From Campanula takesimana (lineage: Eukaryota > Streptophyta > Magnoliopsida > Asterales > Campanulaceae), in contig JAOWBW010000768.1 of the NCBI GenBank assembly GCA_026119855.1, forward strand, positions 213,540-277,539: a stretch of DNA of 64,000 nucleotides, in the 5' to 3' direction. Positions within the stretch are counted from its first letter, which is position 1; each line of letters starts with the position of its first letter. The position numbers and the translations under genes are program-made. Positions 1 through 8,385 of this stretch are shown here, piece by piece. The notes under the pieces are model-generated. The model saw nothing but the letters and a program-made list of their open reading frames with translations, had not been told where the DNA came from and searched no databases.

Positions 1-77
1 CAAAAATCGTCCAAGGTGGACTTTTGACTAAGGACACTCTAGAACCTACAAAGACTGAATGGCCCTTTTCTTTTCTT

Positions 78-770
78 TTATTTAAAGGAGGTAGCCCCAA
101 TTTCCTCTTTTGCCCATGCCCATGTATTCCGTCGGCGGGTGATGGCTCCGCTGTTAATGAGGCTTTGAATCTTTCTCCTCAATTGGAGGCAATCTTCGGT
201 GTCATGCCCAATGTACTGGTGGTATTGGCAGTGTTTGGAGGGATCCAAGCCTTGCTTCACACTACTTGGTTCATAGTTGAACAAAGGAGACAATTTGCCG
301 GCTTGAACTAGACTTTTGAAGAGTTTGGCTAACGGCATACCCAAGTCATTGTACTCGCGCTTGTCCTTCCTTTCACGAACTGTCTTTGAGGGTGATTTAG
401 GTACCGGTACCCCTTGTTGATGAGTAGTCATAGGAGGCATCCCAACGGGGAAAGTCTGTGGCGGCCCGTACATTTGAGGAGCATACGGGTGTTGACATTG
501 AGCAAGAGGGAGAACTCGGCTGAGGTAATCATACACGCCACGAATGTCAGACAAATGGCGCCTCTCGATATTTCTTAGGGTCTTATGCATCTCCTTCTGA
601 AAGTGTGTTTCTTGCTCGTTGAGAATGGCCTTAAAGTGGATTTCTTGTTCATCGAGGATGGCTTTGAAGTGGGATGCTTGCTTACTGAGAGCAGTACCGG
701 TGTAGAGGATTGTCTCGGGATCTTGGGTAGCAGCTTCAGTTGCAACTTCGATGTTCCTTGCAGCCGACAT
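78..770 (-). CDS. gag: Short gag-like ORF of A1, lacking the capsid core
   Basis: An uninterrupted 230-residue frame beginning at the ATG at 770. The N-terminal third carries near-repeated blocks around HFKAIL (residues about 35-60), suggesting a short coiled coil; the middle is Pro/Gly/Gln-rich; the C-terminal part has a Cys/His cluster of the form CxYHxxxGHxTxxC (residues about 184-197), as in Tat-lineage Gag. The large capsid region present in A2 gag and B' gag is absent. Full-length relatives in this window are broken by stops and frameshifts, whereas this frame is open, so it may be a selected or recently active mini-Gag of a non-autonomous element. Alternative: a chance-surviving deletion derivative. 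The continuation (protease, pol or nothing) lies outside the window. Confidence 0.65.
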   Translation of the reverse strand: MSAARNIEVATEAATQDPETILYTGTALSKQASHFKAILDEQEIHFKAILNEQETHFQKEMHKTLRNIERRHLSDIRGVYDYLSRVLPLAQCQHPYAPQMYGPPQTFPVGMPPMTTHQQGVPVPKSPSKTVRERKDKREYNDLGMPLAKLFKSLVQAGKLSPLFNYEPSSVKQGLDPSKHCQYHQYIGHDTEDCLQLRRKIQSLINSGAITRRRNTWAWAKEEIGATSFK

Positions 771-935
771 GATGCAGAACTCTAGTCATGAAAGAATTAA
801 GCCTCTTAGTTGAATTAAATTAGATTCGTATTTAATGATAAGGCATCGTTATAAAATCATTTTTTGGAAAAGAGTCGGTCTCCACATTTTTGAAAAGCAT
901 TTTGGTAAAAAATTGAAAGTTTAACCGGGCAGAAT

Positions 936-1003
936 TGCCTACGTTCCCCTTACCATGAGGGAGAGGTCCCACACAATAAGAGTCTCAGGTCGCCGTAGTT
1001 CGA
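936..1003 (-). other. Conserved hairpin motif I, copy 1
   Basis: Minus strand: GAACTACG ... GACCTGA ... ACGTAGGCA. The outer arms CTACG and CGTAG are complementary and the inner part can pair CCCT with AGGG. Longest of the seven copies, with an extended inner loop. It lies between the TTGACC array and the gag start of A1. Confidence 0.6.
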
Positions 1004-1130
1004 GTCAAGTTAGACTTTTAAAAAGAGGTGAGAGATGACCATAGGGGTCAAAAAGAGGGAGATGACTCGGTCCTTGGTCAAGCATGGGTGAGGAAGACCT
1101 ATAGGAGTTGGTTTTGATTAAGTCGGGTAT

Positions 1131-2330
1131 GGTTTGACCTAAGGTTTGACCTAAATTTGACCTAAGGTTTGACCTAAGGTTTGAGACAAGAAGTGGTTCA
1201 AGCTAGAATGCGACAATAATGGTGGGTTGACCTAGATGGGTGTAGGATAGGTCAACCTAATTGAGAAATGGTTGGATTGACCTATATGGTGAATGGATCA
1301 AGATAGCGGGTTGTAGCGGTTCGCCTATGGGATGATCTAAGCGGGATAGACATGGTTTGACCTAAGCGGGTTTAAGGTTGACCTATTTGAGTTGGTGGAC
1401 TAAGGAAGGTTGGAGATTGACCTAGATGGATCCAAGATAGGTAAGTCGACCTAAGCGGGTCACGGGTTGACCTTGACGGGTTAGGACCAAAGGTAATTGG
1501 GTTCACCTATGAAATCAAAGATTGACCTAAGAGGTCGAAAACGGATAAGGTTGACCTAGGAGTCCAAGTTTGACCTAAGAGGTCAAAGGTGATTGGGTTT
1601 ACCTAGGAGGTCAAAGGTTGACCTAAGAGGTCAACGGGTGATAATGTTGACCGAGGGGGTCAAAGGTTGACCTAAGAGGTCGAAGGTGATTGGGTTGACC
1701 TAGGAGGTCAAAGGTTGACTTAAGAGGTCAACGGGTGATAATGTTGACCGAGGGGGTCAAAAGTTGACCTAAGAGGTCAAAGGTGATAAGGTTGACCTAG
1801 GAGGATGAGGTTGACCTAGGGGGTCAAAGGTTGACCTAAGAGGTCAAAGATGATTAAGTTGACCTAGGAGGTCAAAGGTTGACCTAAGAGGTCGAAGGCG
1901 GATGAGGTTGACCTAGGGGGTCAAGGGTAGACCTAAGAGGTCAAAGATGATAAAGTTTACCTAGGGGTTAAATGTGATAAGGTTGTCCTAGGAGGTCAAG
2001 GGTTGACCTAAGAGGTCAAAGGCGGATGAGGTTGACCTAGGCGGTCAAGGGTTAACCTAAGATGTCAAAGGTGGATGCGGTTGACCTAGGAGGTCAAAGG
2101 TTGGGAAGGTTGACCTAGGCGGTCGAAGGTTGACCTAGGAGGTCAAAGGTAGATCAAGTTGTCCTAAGAGGCCAAAGGATGGTGGGATTTTGACTAAAGC
2201 GGGTCGAGATGAAGGGTAGACCCAAATGGATCGCAATGATGGGTAGGTAACCTAGATAGGCCAAGATGAGGAATTTTGGTAGATGGCCCAAGGGGTGAGC
2301 GATGGACCTTAGAGGTCGCCTAGATGCAAT
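1131..2330. repeat. Large degenerate tandem array built on TTGACCTAAGAGGTCAA
   Basis: About 1.2 kb of tandem and inverted repeats. The commonest half-unit is TTGACCTAAGAGGTCAA, alternating with TTGACCTAGGAGGTCAA and spacers such as AGGTGATAAGG; the period is roughly 35-45 bp and drifts. Each half-unit is itself an inverted pair of TTGACC, which matches the W-box core (TTGACC/T) bound by plant WRKY transcription factors, so the array holds dozens of such sites on both strands. It lies in the untranslated leader of A1, between the minisatellite and gag, and has no counterpart in A2. Confidence 0.85.
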
Positions 2331-2654
2331 GCACATTTTATTTAACGAAAAGTTTTGCATTTATTTACATCCTAAATGGTTGGTCCAAGAAGTGTCCTAA
2401 TCTCTATGTGTGGGTTGACACGGGTAAGGTAAAAGGTTCCCACCGTTCGCGGAACGTACACGGTGAGTGGAGTAGACGAGTGACTCGAAAAGAGGGCGGC
2501 AGTAGCGCACAAATTCCTGCACATCGAATACTCCGGGTAATGGGGATCTGTGCAGTGCTGACACGGACTAGTGGTAGTGTGTGGTAAAAACTAATTCTTT
2601 TTTTAGGGAGAAAAGAGAGAAGTTTTTAATGTTAGGATGATGCAAATGCAATGC

Positions 2655-2656
<2 letters not shown>

Positions 2657-2692
<36 letters not shown>
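2657..2692. repeat. (GA)n microsatellite
   Basis: An uninterrupted GA run of about 18 units in the A1 leader. A2 has the reverse-oriented equivalent, (CT)n, at 57114-57151, so the microsatellite is an inherited part of family A. Confidence 0.95.
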
Positions 2693-2695
<3 letters not shown>

Positions 2696-2837
2696 ATGTA
2701 CAAGGGAGCATAGCAGAGTTTTGTTTGACCCTAATACTAAGGCGAAAATAATAAAGGTACAAGGATACAAGGTATATACAAAGTACAAGTATCAACAAAG
2801 TACAAGTATCAACAAAGTACAAGTATTAACATTGCGG

Positions 2838-3130
2838 GGTGCACGGGTGCATGTGTAAACATGGAAAGTATGTAAGGTGCATGTATAAACATGGCAAGTG
2901 TGTGCATGTGTAAACATGGCAGGTGTGTGAGGTGCATGTGTAAACATGGCAAGTGTGTGTGAGGTGCATGTGTAAACATGGCAGGTGTGTGCATGTGTAA
3001 ACATGGCAAGTGTGTGCATGTGTAAACATGGCAAGTGTGCATGTGTAAACATGGCAGGTGTGTGCATGTGTAAACATGCAGGTGTGTGCATGTATAAACA
3101 TGGCAAGTGTGTGCATGTGTAAACATGGCA
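2838..3130. repeat. Minisatellite, 21-30-bp units with core CATGTGTAAACATGGCA
   Basis: About a dozen tandem units built on GTGTGCATGTGTAAACATGG, unit lengths varying between about 21 and 30 bp. It lies next to the PBS in the A1 leader. A2 carries a shorter, more diverged array of the same motif on the other strand (56805-56990). The open frames across it are repeat translations (His/Thr/Cys-rich) and not genes. Confidence 0.9.
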
Positions 3131-3185
3131 AGCATCATGATGTGACGAAAGTTAGACCCACTAAGTTTGAAAAAGTTTCAAAGCA

Positions 3186-3204
3186 GTCCCCAGCAGAGTC
3201 GCCA
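3186..3204 (-). other. Primer binding site of A1
   Basis: On the minus strand the sequence just inside the LTR reads TGGCGACTCTGCTGGGGAC, separated from the LTR by one base. Related sites follow the LTRs of A2, B, B' and C2 in this window. This PBS type is reported for Ogre/Tat elements as complementary to a tRNA-Arg 3' end; I could not check the tRNA. Confidence 0.75.
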
Positions 3205-3443
3205 CTGTGAATACGTGTGTTTGAATTTGGAAATATTTATAGTAACATTAAAATTATGAGAGTCGCCACGCCGTTTTAATTATAGCCAAAACTTTGAGAA
3301 AAAGCATGTTTAATGGGTTCGGGAGTCAAATTACAACAAGAGAAGAATATTCACGTTATCACTCCTATTGCCCGAATTGATCGGTCTTTCTATCATGATG
3401 CGGTGTATGTAGTGTGTTAGTGATTGAGACCGGATCCGAAGAT

Positions 3444-3489
3444 TGCCTACGTTCCTCTCAATGTGAGAAGCTCAGGTCAGCGTAGTTCG
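3444..3489 (-). other. Conserved hairpin motif I, copy 2 (in A1 LTR)
   Basis: Minus strand: outer stem CTACG/CGTAG, internal loop with GACCTGA, inner stem CTTCTCA/TGAGAGG of seven pairs (one wobble). Apparently identical to copy 7 in the A2 LTR. Confidence 0.65.
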
Positions 3490-4006
3490 AGAAGAATTTA
3501 GAATAGGCAGAAGAATCGGGATTATGCATAATGAGGGGGGAATTACCTAAAGATTAGGGTTTAGAAGTAGTTCCTAGATCATCCTTGGGTCGATGAACCC
3601 TAGATCATCATCGGGTATGAAATAAGATGCAAACATGAAGATCGCAACCCTAAATATAGCATAAATAAGGTTTCAATCTATGAACACGATGAACATATGA
3701 AGAACATATATGAACATATGAATGAACATGCGAAGCATATGAAGAAACTATGAATAAACATGCAAGAACATGAATATTAATGATCTACATTAGAAATAAT
3801 GCAAGAACGTGAAGAAATAAGTTAGAAAACTTACCTATGTTGGCAAGAAATAAACCTTGATCTTCTTGGAGATTTGAATGCTAATTAGAGAGAAAATTGT
3901 GTTTAAGAACTCTCAAATTCGGATCTCCCCAATTATGAGGCAAGGGAGGTCTTTAAATAGGAAACTGATGGAGAGATCTGACGGTCAGGATCATCCGGAG
4001 CGGATG

Positions 4007-4091
4007 TGGCCGCGTGGCCAAGATGGAGGGCGGCGGCGATGTTGGCCGCGTGGCCAAGGTTGGAGCTTGGGAGAATGTGGCCGCGTGGCCA
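4007..4091. promoter_or_regulatory. Triple TGGCCGCGTGGCCA palindrome in A1 U3
   Basis: Three copies of a 14-bp near-palindrome at 4007, 4043 and 4078, spaced 36 and 35 bp, lying 47-140 bp upstream of the TATA-like element of the LTR. A2 has three diverged copies (TGGCCACGCGGCCA) at the same relative place. Confidence 0.7.
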
Positions 4092-4293
4092 TCATTCCTG
4101 GCTGACTTAATTATTAAGCTAGGGTTTTGCATGTTTTATGGAAACCCTATTTTGGCCATCTTTAAGATGTTCTAGAACAATGAGGTATATTTTGGGAATC
4201 CGGGACAAGTCTTTGCAAGGTTTGTAATTCCTATAAAGTCCTTGTGTATTTGGGAAATCCCTAATAAACTCATTTTCAGATCGGGTACTAACA

Positions 4294-5990
4294 ACATGTT
4301 ACTAGTAGATCCCTCAGATTTTTACACTCTACTTGCAATCCGCCTTGACTTTGAGGCCACTAACAATATTGCCGAGTACGAAGCTTGCAAAGCGGGGCTT
4401 GAAGCAGCCTTAGAAAGAAATGTGACCGAACTAGAGGTGTACGGAGATTCACAACTTATAATCTATCAATCACTCAAGAAGTGGAAGGTACAAGATCCTA
4501 CACTCCAGAAATATAACGACCATCTCCAAGACTTGGTCAAACAGTTCAGAGAGGTCACTTTCTACTATCTTCCTAGAGATAAGAACCGCTTAGCAGACTC
4601 ACTAGCCATGCTAGCATCGCTTGTTGAAATTCCCGAATGGATTGAGGTTAAAACCTTCAGAGTCGCGAGGCGAACGACTCCTGCTTATTACTCAATCATA
4701 GACTGCAAAGAAGAGTGTAACTCTGTGAATACCTTGGACAACAAACCTTGGTATTATTATGTATGGCGTTTCCTCCTAGACGGAACATTTCCATCAGACA
4801 CGTCACCTAAAGCGAAGATAGCCCTCAAATGGCTTGCCGCCCAATTTGTTATCATAGGTGATCGCCTCTATAAGAAGCACCACGAGTAGTGTCTACTCTG
4901 TGCCGATGAGCACGAAGCCGTAGAAATCATGGACCAAGTCCATCAAGAAGTCTGTGGAACCCACATGAATGGCAATATGATAGCAAAGAAAATCATCCGA
5001 CTAGGATACTATTGGGCTATAATGGAAGCGGACTGCACCAACATGGTTAAGAAATGCCACAAGTTCCAGATACATGCCAACTTACAACACACACCACCAT
5101 CCGTGTTATACCCCATGACATCCCCTTGGCCATTTTCTACATGGGGAATAGACGTCATTGGTAAAGTTTCGCCGACAGGTCATAATGGGCATTCATTCGT
5201 ATTAGTCATCGTTGATTACTTCACCAAATGGATCGAGGCTCAATCCTACAAAGTCTTGAATGCCAGAAAGGTGGCTGAGTTCATTAAGACCAACATCATA
5301 TGCCGATATGGGGTACCTCATGAGATGATATCTGATAATGGCACGCACTTTGAGAATGAATGTGACCAACTACTTGCAGAGTACAAAATAGAGAGACATC
5401 AGTCATCACCGTACTGACCACAGACCAATGGAGCAGTCGAAGCTGCTAACAAGACCATTGAGACCATCATTAGGAAAATAGCTAAGACTGGCAGAGATTG
5501 GCCCGACAAGCTACACTTTGCACTGTGGGGGTACCGAACTTCAATTCGTACCGCTACCGGTGAAACTCCATACGCCCTAGCCTATGGGATGGAAGCAGTG
5601 CTACCAATTGAATTAGAAGTACCATCACTAAGGGTTCTCCTAGAAAACCAAGTGAGCAAAGTCGCATGGTTAGACAGCCGTTATGAACAACTAGCCCTGC
5701 TAGATGAACGATAACTTCGAGCCGCCGAGCATATCCAAGCGTACCAATGGAGAATGGCCCGAGCATTCAATAAGAAAGTCAAGTCCAGAAACATCAAAGA
5801 AGGGGACCTTGTCCTATGTGAACATCGTCCTGGACCATTCAATCCTATGGGAAAATGGGGACCAAGATGGATAAGCCCCTACATAGTCAAGAAGATATTC
5901 TCCGGAGGAGCGGTACAACTCGCAGACCAAGATGGAGATCAACTGCCAAAGCCCGTCAACATGGACAAGCTGAAGAAGTACTACTCATAA
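4294..5990 (+). pseudogene. pol: pol 3' part of C1: archaeal-type RNase H and integrase, broken
   Basis: One frame from the A1 junction to the TAA at 5988. It first encodes the additional RNase H of Tat elements (NNIAEYEA, then YGDSQ; about 4370-4460, then YLPRDKN), a linker, and integrase: a His/Cys zinc region (HQEVCGTHMNG ... CHKFQ, where C2 has CHKC, so a zinc Cys is lost), core Asp in GIDVIG and SDNGTHF, and the Glu region NGAVEAANK. Three in-frame stops break it: TAG about 4887 (C2 has CAG), TGA about 5415 (C2 has CGA) and TAA about 5712. No chromodomain follows the GPF-like end (GPRWISPYIVKK). The stops are consistent with C-to-T decay. Confidence 0.85.
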
Positions 5991-6021
5991 GTCCGACCCC
6001 TATTCCAAAGAAAAGAGGAAA

Positions 6022-6126
6022 GCTCGCTAGGTTGAAAACCCGCAAGGGCGGCCTAGGCAAAAATTAGAGCAGAAAGCACTAGAAAAGAGGCCCGCTAGAT
6101 TGAAAACCTGAAAGGGCGGTCTAGGC
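6022..6126 (+). other. Post-pol hairpin motif II, two tandem copies
   Basis: Copies at 6022-6060 and 6091-6126. The first pairs CTAGG with CCTAG around an inner CCC/GGG; the second has CTAGA with TCTAG, a compensatory change. Both end in GGCAAAAAT-like sequence. They lie 32-140 bp after the pol stop. A third copy is in element B (16462-16500). Confidence 0.6.
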
Positions 6127-6154
6127 AAAAATCAGGGTGTGCATTAAAAAAAAT

Positions 6155-6161
6155 AATATAT

Positions 6162-6201
<40 letters not shown>
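6155..6201. repeat. (TA)n microsatellite
   Basis: A nearly pure TA run of about 45 bp between hairpin II and the palindrome pair of C1. Confidence 0.9.
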
Positions 6202-6204
<3 letters not shown>

Positions 6205-6211
6205 GGGGACA

Positions 6212-6245
6212 GTCTCGTGCGAGACACCTATGTCTCATGCGAGAC
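6212..6245. promoter_or_regulatory. CTCGTACGAG-type palindrome pair (C1, post-pol)
   Basis: GTCTCGTGCGAGAC at 6212-6225 and GTCTCATGCGAGAC at 6232-6245: two near-perfect 14-bp palindromes a few bases apart. The same pair design recurs at five other places, all within family C elements. Confidence 0.7.
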
Positions 6246-6284
6246 ATGTCAGTCAGCAAATATATTTTTCTCTTTCTTACACAA

Positions 6285-6339
6285 GAACTACGATGACCTA
6301 AGCTCCTTATTTAATTGATGTAAAAGGAGAACGTAGGCA
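6285..6339 (+). other. Conserved hairpin motif I, copy 3
   Basis: Outer stem CTACG/CGTAG, internal GACCTAA, inner stem CTCCTT/AAGGAG (six perfect pairs) around an AT-rich loop. The region 6340-6524 that follows is AT-rich with nothing else recognised. Confidence 0.65.
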
Positions 6340-6524
6340 GCATTTTGGTCCGGTCTATTCAATAAATAAAATCAAAGTCTTGTCTTCTTATTAATTGAAT
6401 GTATTTCAAGAAAACAATAAGAAAGTTTCTAATATGAATACCAACTTGCAAAAGAAAATAAATAAAATACTAAAAGTCTAAACATTGGTCTATCTATTGG
6501 CAATCTCTCGATACTCCTAAGGAT

Positions 6525-8023
6525 CTATTTCTTCCTTAACTTAGTAGGGGCTTGACCACGATCCGCCTTGTCATCCCTCTTCCTCTTGAACCAAGGTATC
6601 TCGAAACCGGGAGGAACATCAAGACGACTGAACACCGAGGGAGTCAGTATCGCGAACACATGAGGCCTATCTAGAGCTTGGAGTTTACCGGGAAGTCCGT
6701 TTGCTCTCTTCTCGTAAAAGTCACTCTCTCCAGAAAGTCTTGAGTGGCATCTTCTCTGACATTAGAAGGATCCTCCTTAGCTTCCTTCTTCCTCAAATTC
6801 AAACTAGGATCAAATTGGTCCCCCAACAGAAAGAAAAAAATCTCATCAATACCCTCGACATTGGGACGGAGTTCCGAGAGAAACCAATCTAAGTATTTGT
6901 CCGATAAATAGATATTTCCTCCATCATGACGAAGATTGGTCCAACGATCCATAGTGGTGCCTTGCCCCCAAGTGCGAGCCAAGCTCGTAGAGAACTCCGA
7001 GTCCATGAAAGAAATATCTCGAGGCCGTCCCCCTAATAAGAAAGTGTCCTGCTATTGACCGAATTGTCGCATTACCCTCTGAGCAAAGTAGAAAGAAGAA
7101 TCCCTCAAGCCCGGAAGAACGGCCCTGTCGTACCCGAGGGTATTAGCTACAAACCTCCTCACCCTCTAAAAGGATGGGCACCAAGTGATAACATTGGTCT
7201 CCGCTTTAGCAAAAAGATGAGCCCACTCCTCAATGCTGAGACCCTGCACTAACAGTCTCCACCTATGGAAAGTATAAGGAGAAAACTCGATCGGAGAGTC
7301 CAACAGTTTAAAATGTTCTCTGAGCCAAATAGTCAACAATAAGGGACTCCCCCGAGTTATAGAGCCACTTCAGTGTAACTCATCAAGACCATGAAGGGTC
7401 TCCCCCAAGATAAGAGGGATTCTGTTGAAGGCCCGTCCTCTAGCTTGCAGAACGATGTCCAAGAGCTCCGTGTTCGCCATGCCACACTTGCTAAAGAAAA
7501 GCACGCTTCAAAATAAGCACAATGCCAAGAGGCAGCACTGGGAATCCATACCGTGACCGCGAGTCACCCGACCTTTAAATCTCCTAGGCAAAGCGTGGAG
7601 ATCAATATAGCGGTTATGAACATAACTCTGATCCTCAGTAAGGCCAATGCACAATAAGTCCCTAAGAGACTCTGCTGGTACCTTATCGTAATTAGGAACC
7701 GCAATCACCCCAGTCAAAGGCATATCCAAGATAGCCGCCATCTCCTCCAAAGTAGGGACCATCTCATTAAGTGAAAAGTTGAAGAGGTGAGTTGATGGAT
7801 CCCAGAAGCGTGCAACTCCCTTTAAGAGGTCCCATTCCGGCTTTAGGTTCTTTAAGGTGAAAAGAATCTTGAAACCGAACATCTCCACGAATCTCCCTTG
7901 GCGAGGTTTTTTAAACGAGCAAAAGAACGTTGCTAAATCATTCTTGTAGCGTTCCACTAACTCTAAGTCCAAGGAGAACTCGTCAACGATTATTGATGAA
8001 GGGACGGACTTGCTTGGGGCCAT
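6525..8023 (-). pseudogene. Antisense extra gene of C1, DUF7745-like, broken
   Basis: Reading minus from the ATG at 8023 (start MAPSKSVPSS; an upstream in-frame ATG lies at 8080) the frame runs about 500 codons to a TAG at 6527-6525. It contains ARFWDPSTHLFNFSLNEM, PTLEEMAAIL and later SPYTFHRWRLLVQGLS, and ends in a very basic tail (FKRKRDDKADRGQ). The Trp-Asp-Pro and PT-EE motifs resemble the DUF7745-type proteins of unknown function that are often linked to plant transposons; this assignment is tentative. It is broken by four in-frame stops (near 7508, 7370, 7170 and 7054) and a one-base shift near 6715. It lies antisense to pol, downstream of it, as known for extra ORFs of Tat elements. 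Function unknown. Confidence 0.6.
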
Positions 8024-8385
8024 TGAGAGCAAAAGGTTAAGAGTTCTACTCCAAAAGAAAGGTTCCCAGAACTGATTCAAGGCTGCATGGTATTCTAGGA
8101 CGGACTAGATGTTTATATACAAGTTTGGACACCAAATCCTCGAGGAAAAAGGAGAAACAGTCACAGATTGAAAGGATGTGAGTCAATATATTTACGCAGT
8201 CAGAAATAAAACTAACATTAACAAATGTATTGTGTGCTAGAGTTAGGAAATAATTGTTGCATAGGTACAAACCGAAGAAAAGAGAGATTGTCTTTGCCTA
8301 CACCGAGGCAATAAGTACATCATCAACAAAAAAAGGGGGGAGAATGGGGGAATCCCATCTAAGACGTGTTGCCAGCGCCGCACTA
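8024..8385. other. Spacer between the two antisense genes
   Basis: AT-rich, no convincing coding frame. It would be the 3' flank of the plant-mobile-domain gene and the 5' flank of the DUF7745-like gene, both read on the minus strand. Confidence 0.5.

Larger units (their letters stand above)
1..4293 (-). mobile_element. A1: Tat/Ogre-type Ty3/gypsy element, 5' part only
   Basis: Read on the minus strand from 4293 downward: LTR (4293-3206), primer binding site, CATG-type minisatellite, GA microsatellite, a large TTGACC array, a conserved hairpin and a short gag ORF; the element runs off the left edge. The LTR has TG...CA ends and matches the LTR of A2 (55584-56737). The PBS is of the TGGCGACTCTGCTGGGGA kind typical of the Tat/Ogre lineage. 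A1 interrupts the RNase H coding region of C1: the sequence from 4294 on aligns with 47366 onward of C2. The stretches 785-930, 1004-1130 and 2331-2656 are leader sequence in which I see no gene. Confidence 0.85.
3206..4293 (-). repeat. 5' LTR of A1
   Basis: On the minus strand it starts TGTTAGTACCCG and ends TATTCACA, about 1088 bp, and matches the 1154-bp LTR of A2. It holds three TGGCCGCGTGGCCA palindromes (4007-4020, 4043-4056, 4078-4091) upstream of a TATA-like CTATTTAAAG (3951-3960, minus strand), and hairpin motif I (3444-3489). No 5-bp target duplication can be tested because the other end is off-window. Confidence 0.88.

Noticed and set aside
936..1003. Hairpin motif I being a tRNA or tRNA fragment
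   Set aside because: No acceptor stem, anticodon arm or T-arm consensus; length 41-68 nt with only nested stems.
1131..2330. CRISPR-like look of regularly spaced short repeats
   Set aside because: Unit and spacer both drift, spacers are themselves repeats, and the context is a plant retrotransposon leader.
2792..3138. Three overlapping minus-strand frames rich in His, Thr and Cys
   Set aside because: They are all frames of the CATGTGTAAACATGG minisatellite; open only because the unit lacks stops.
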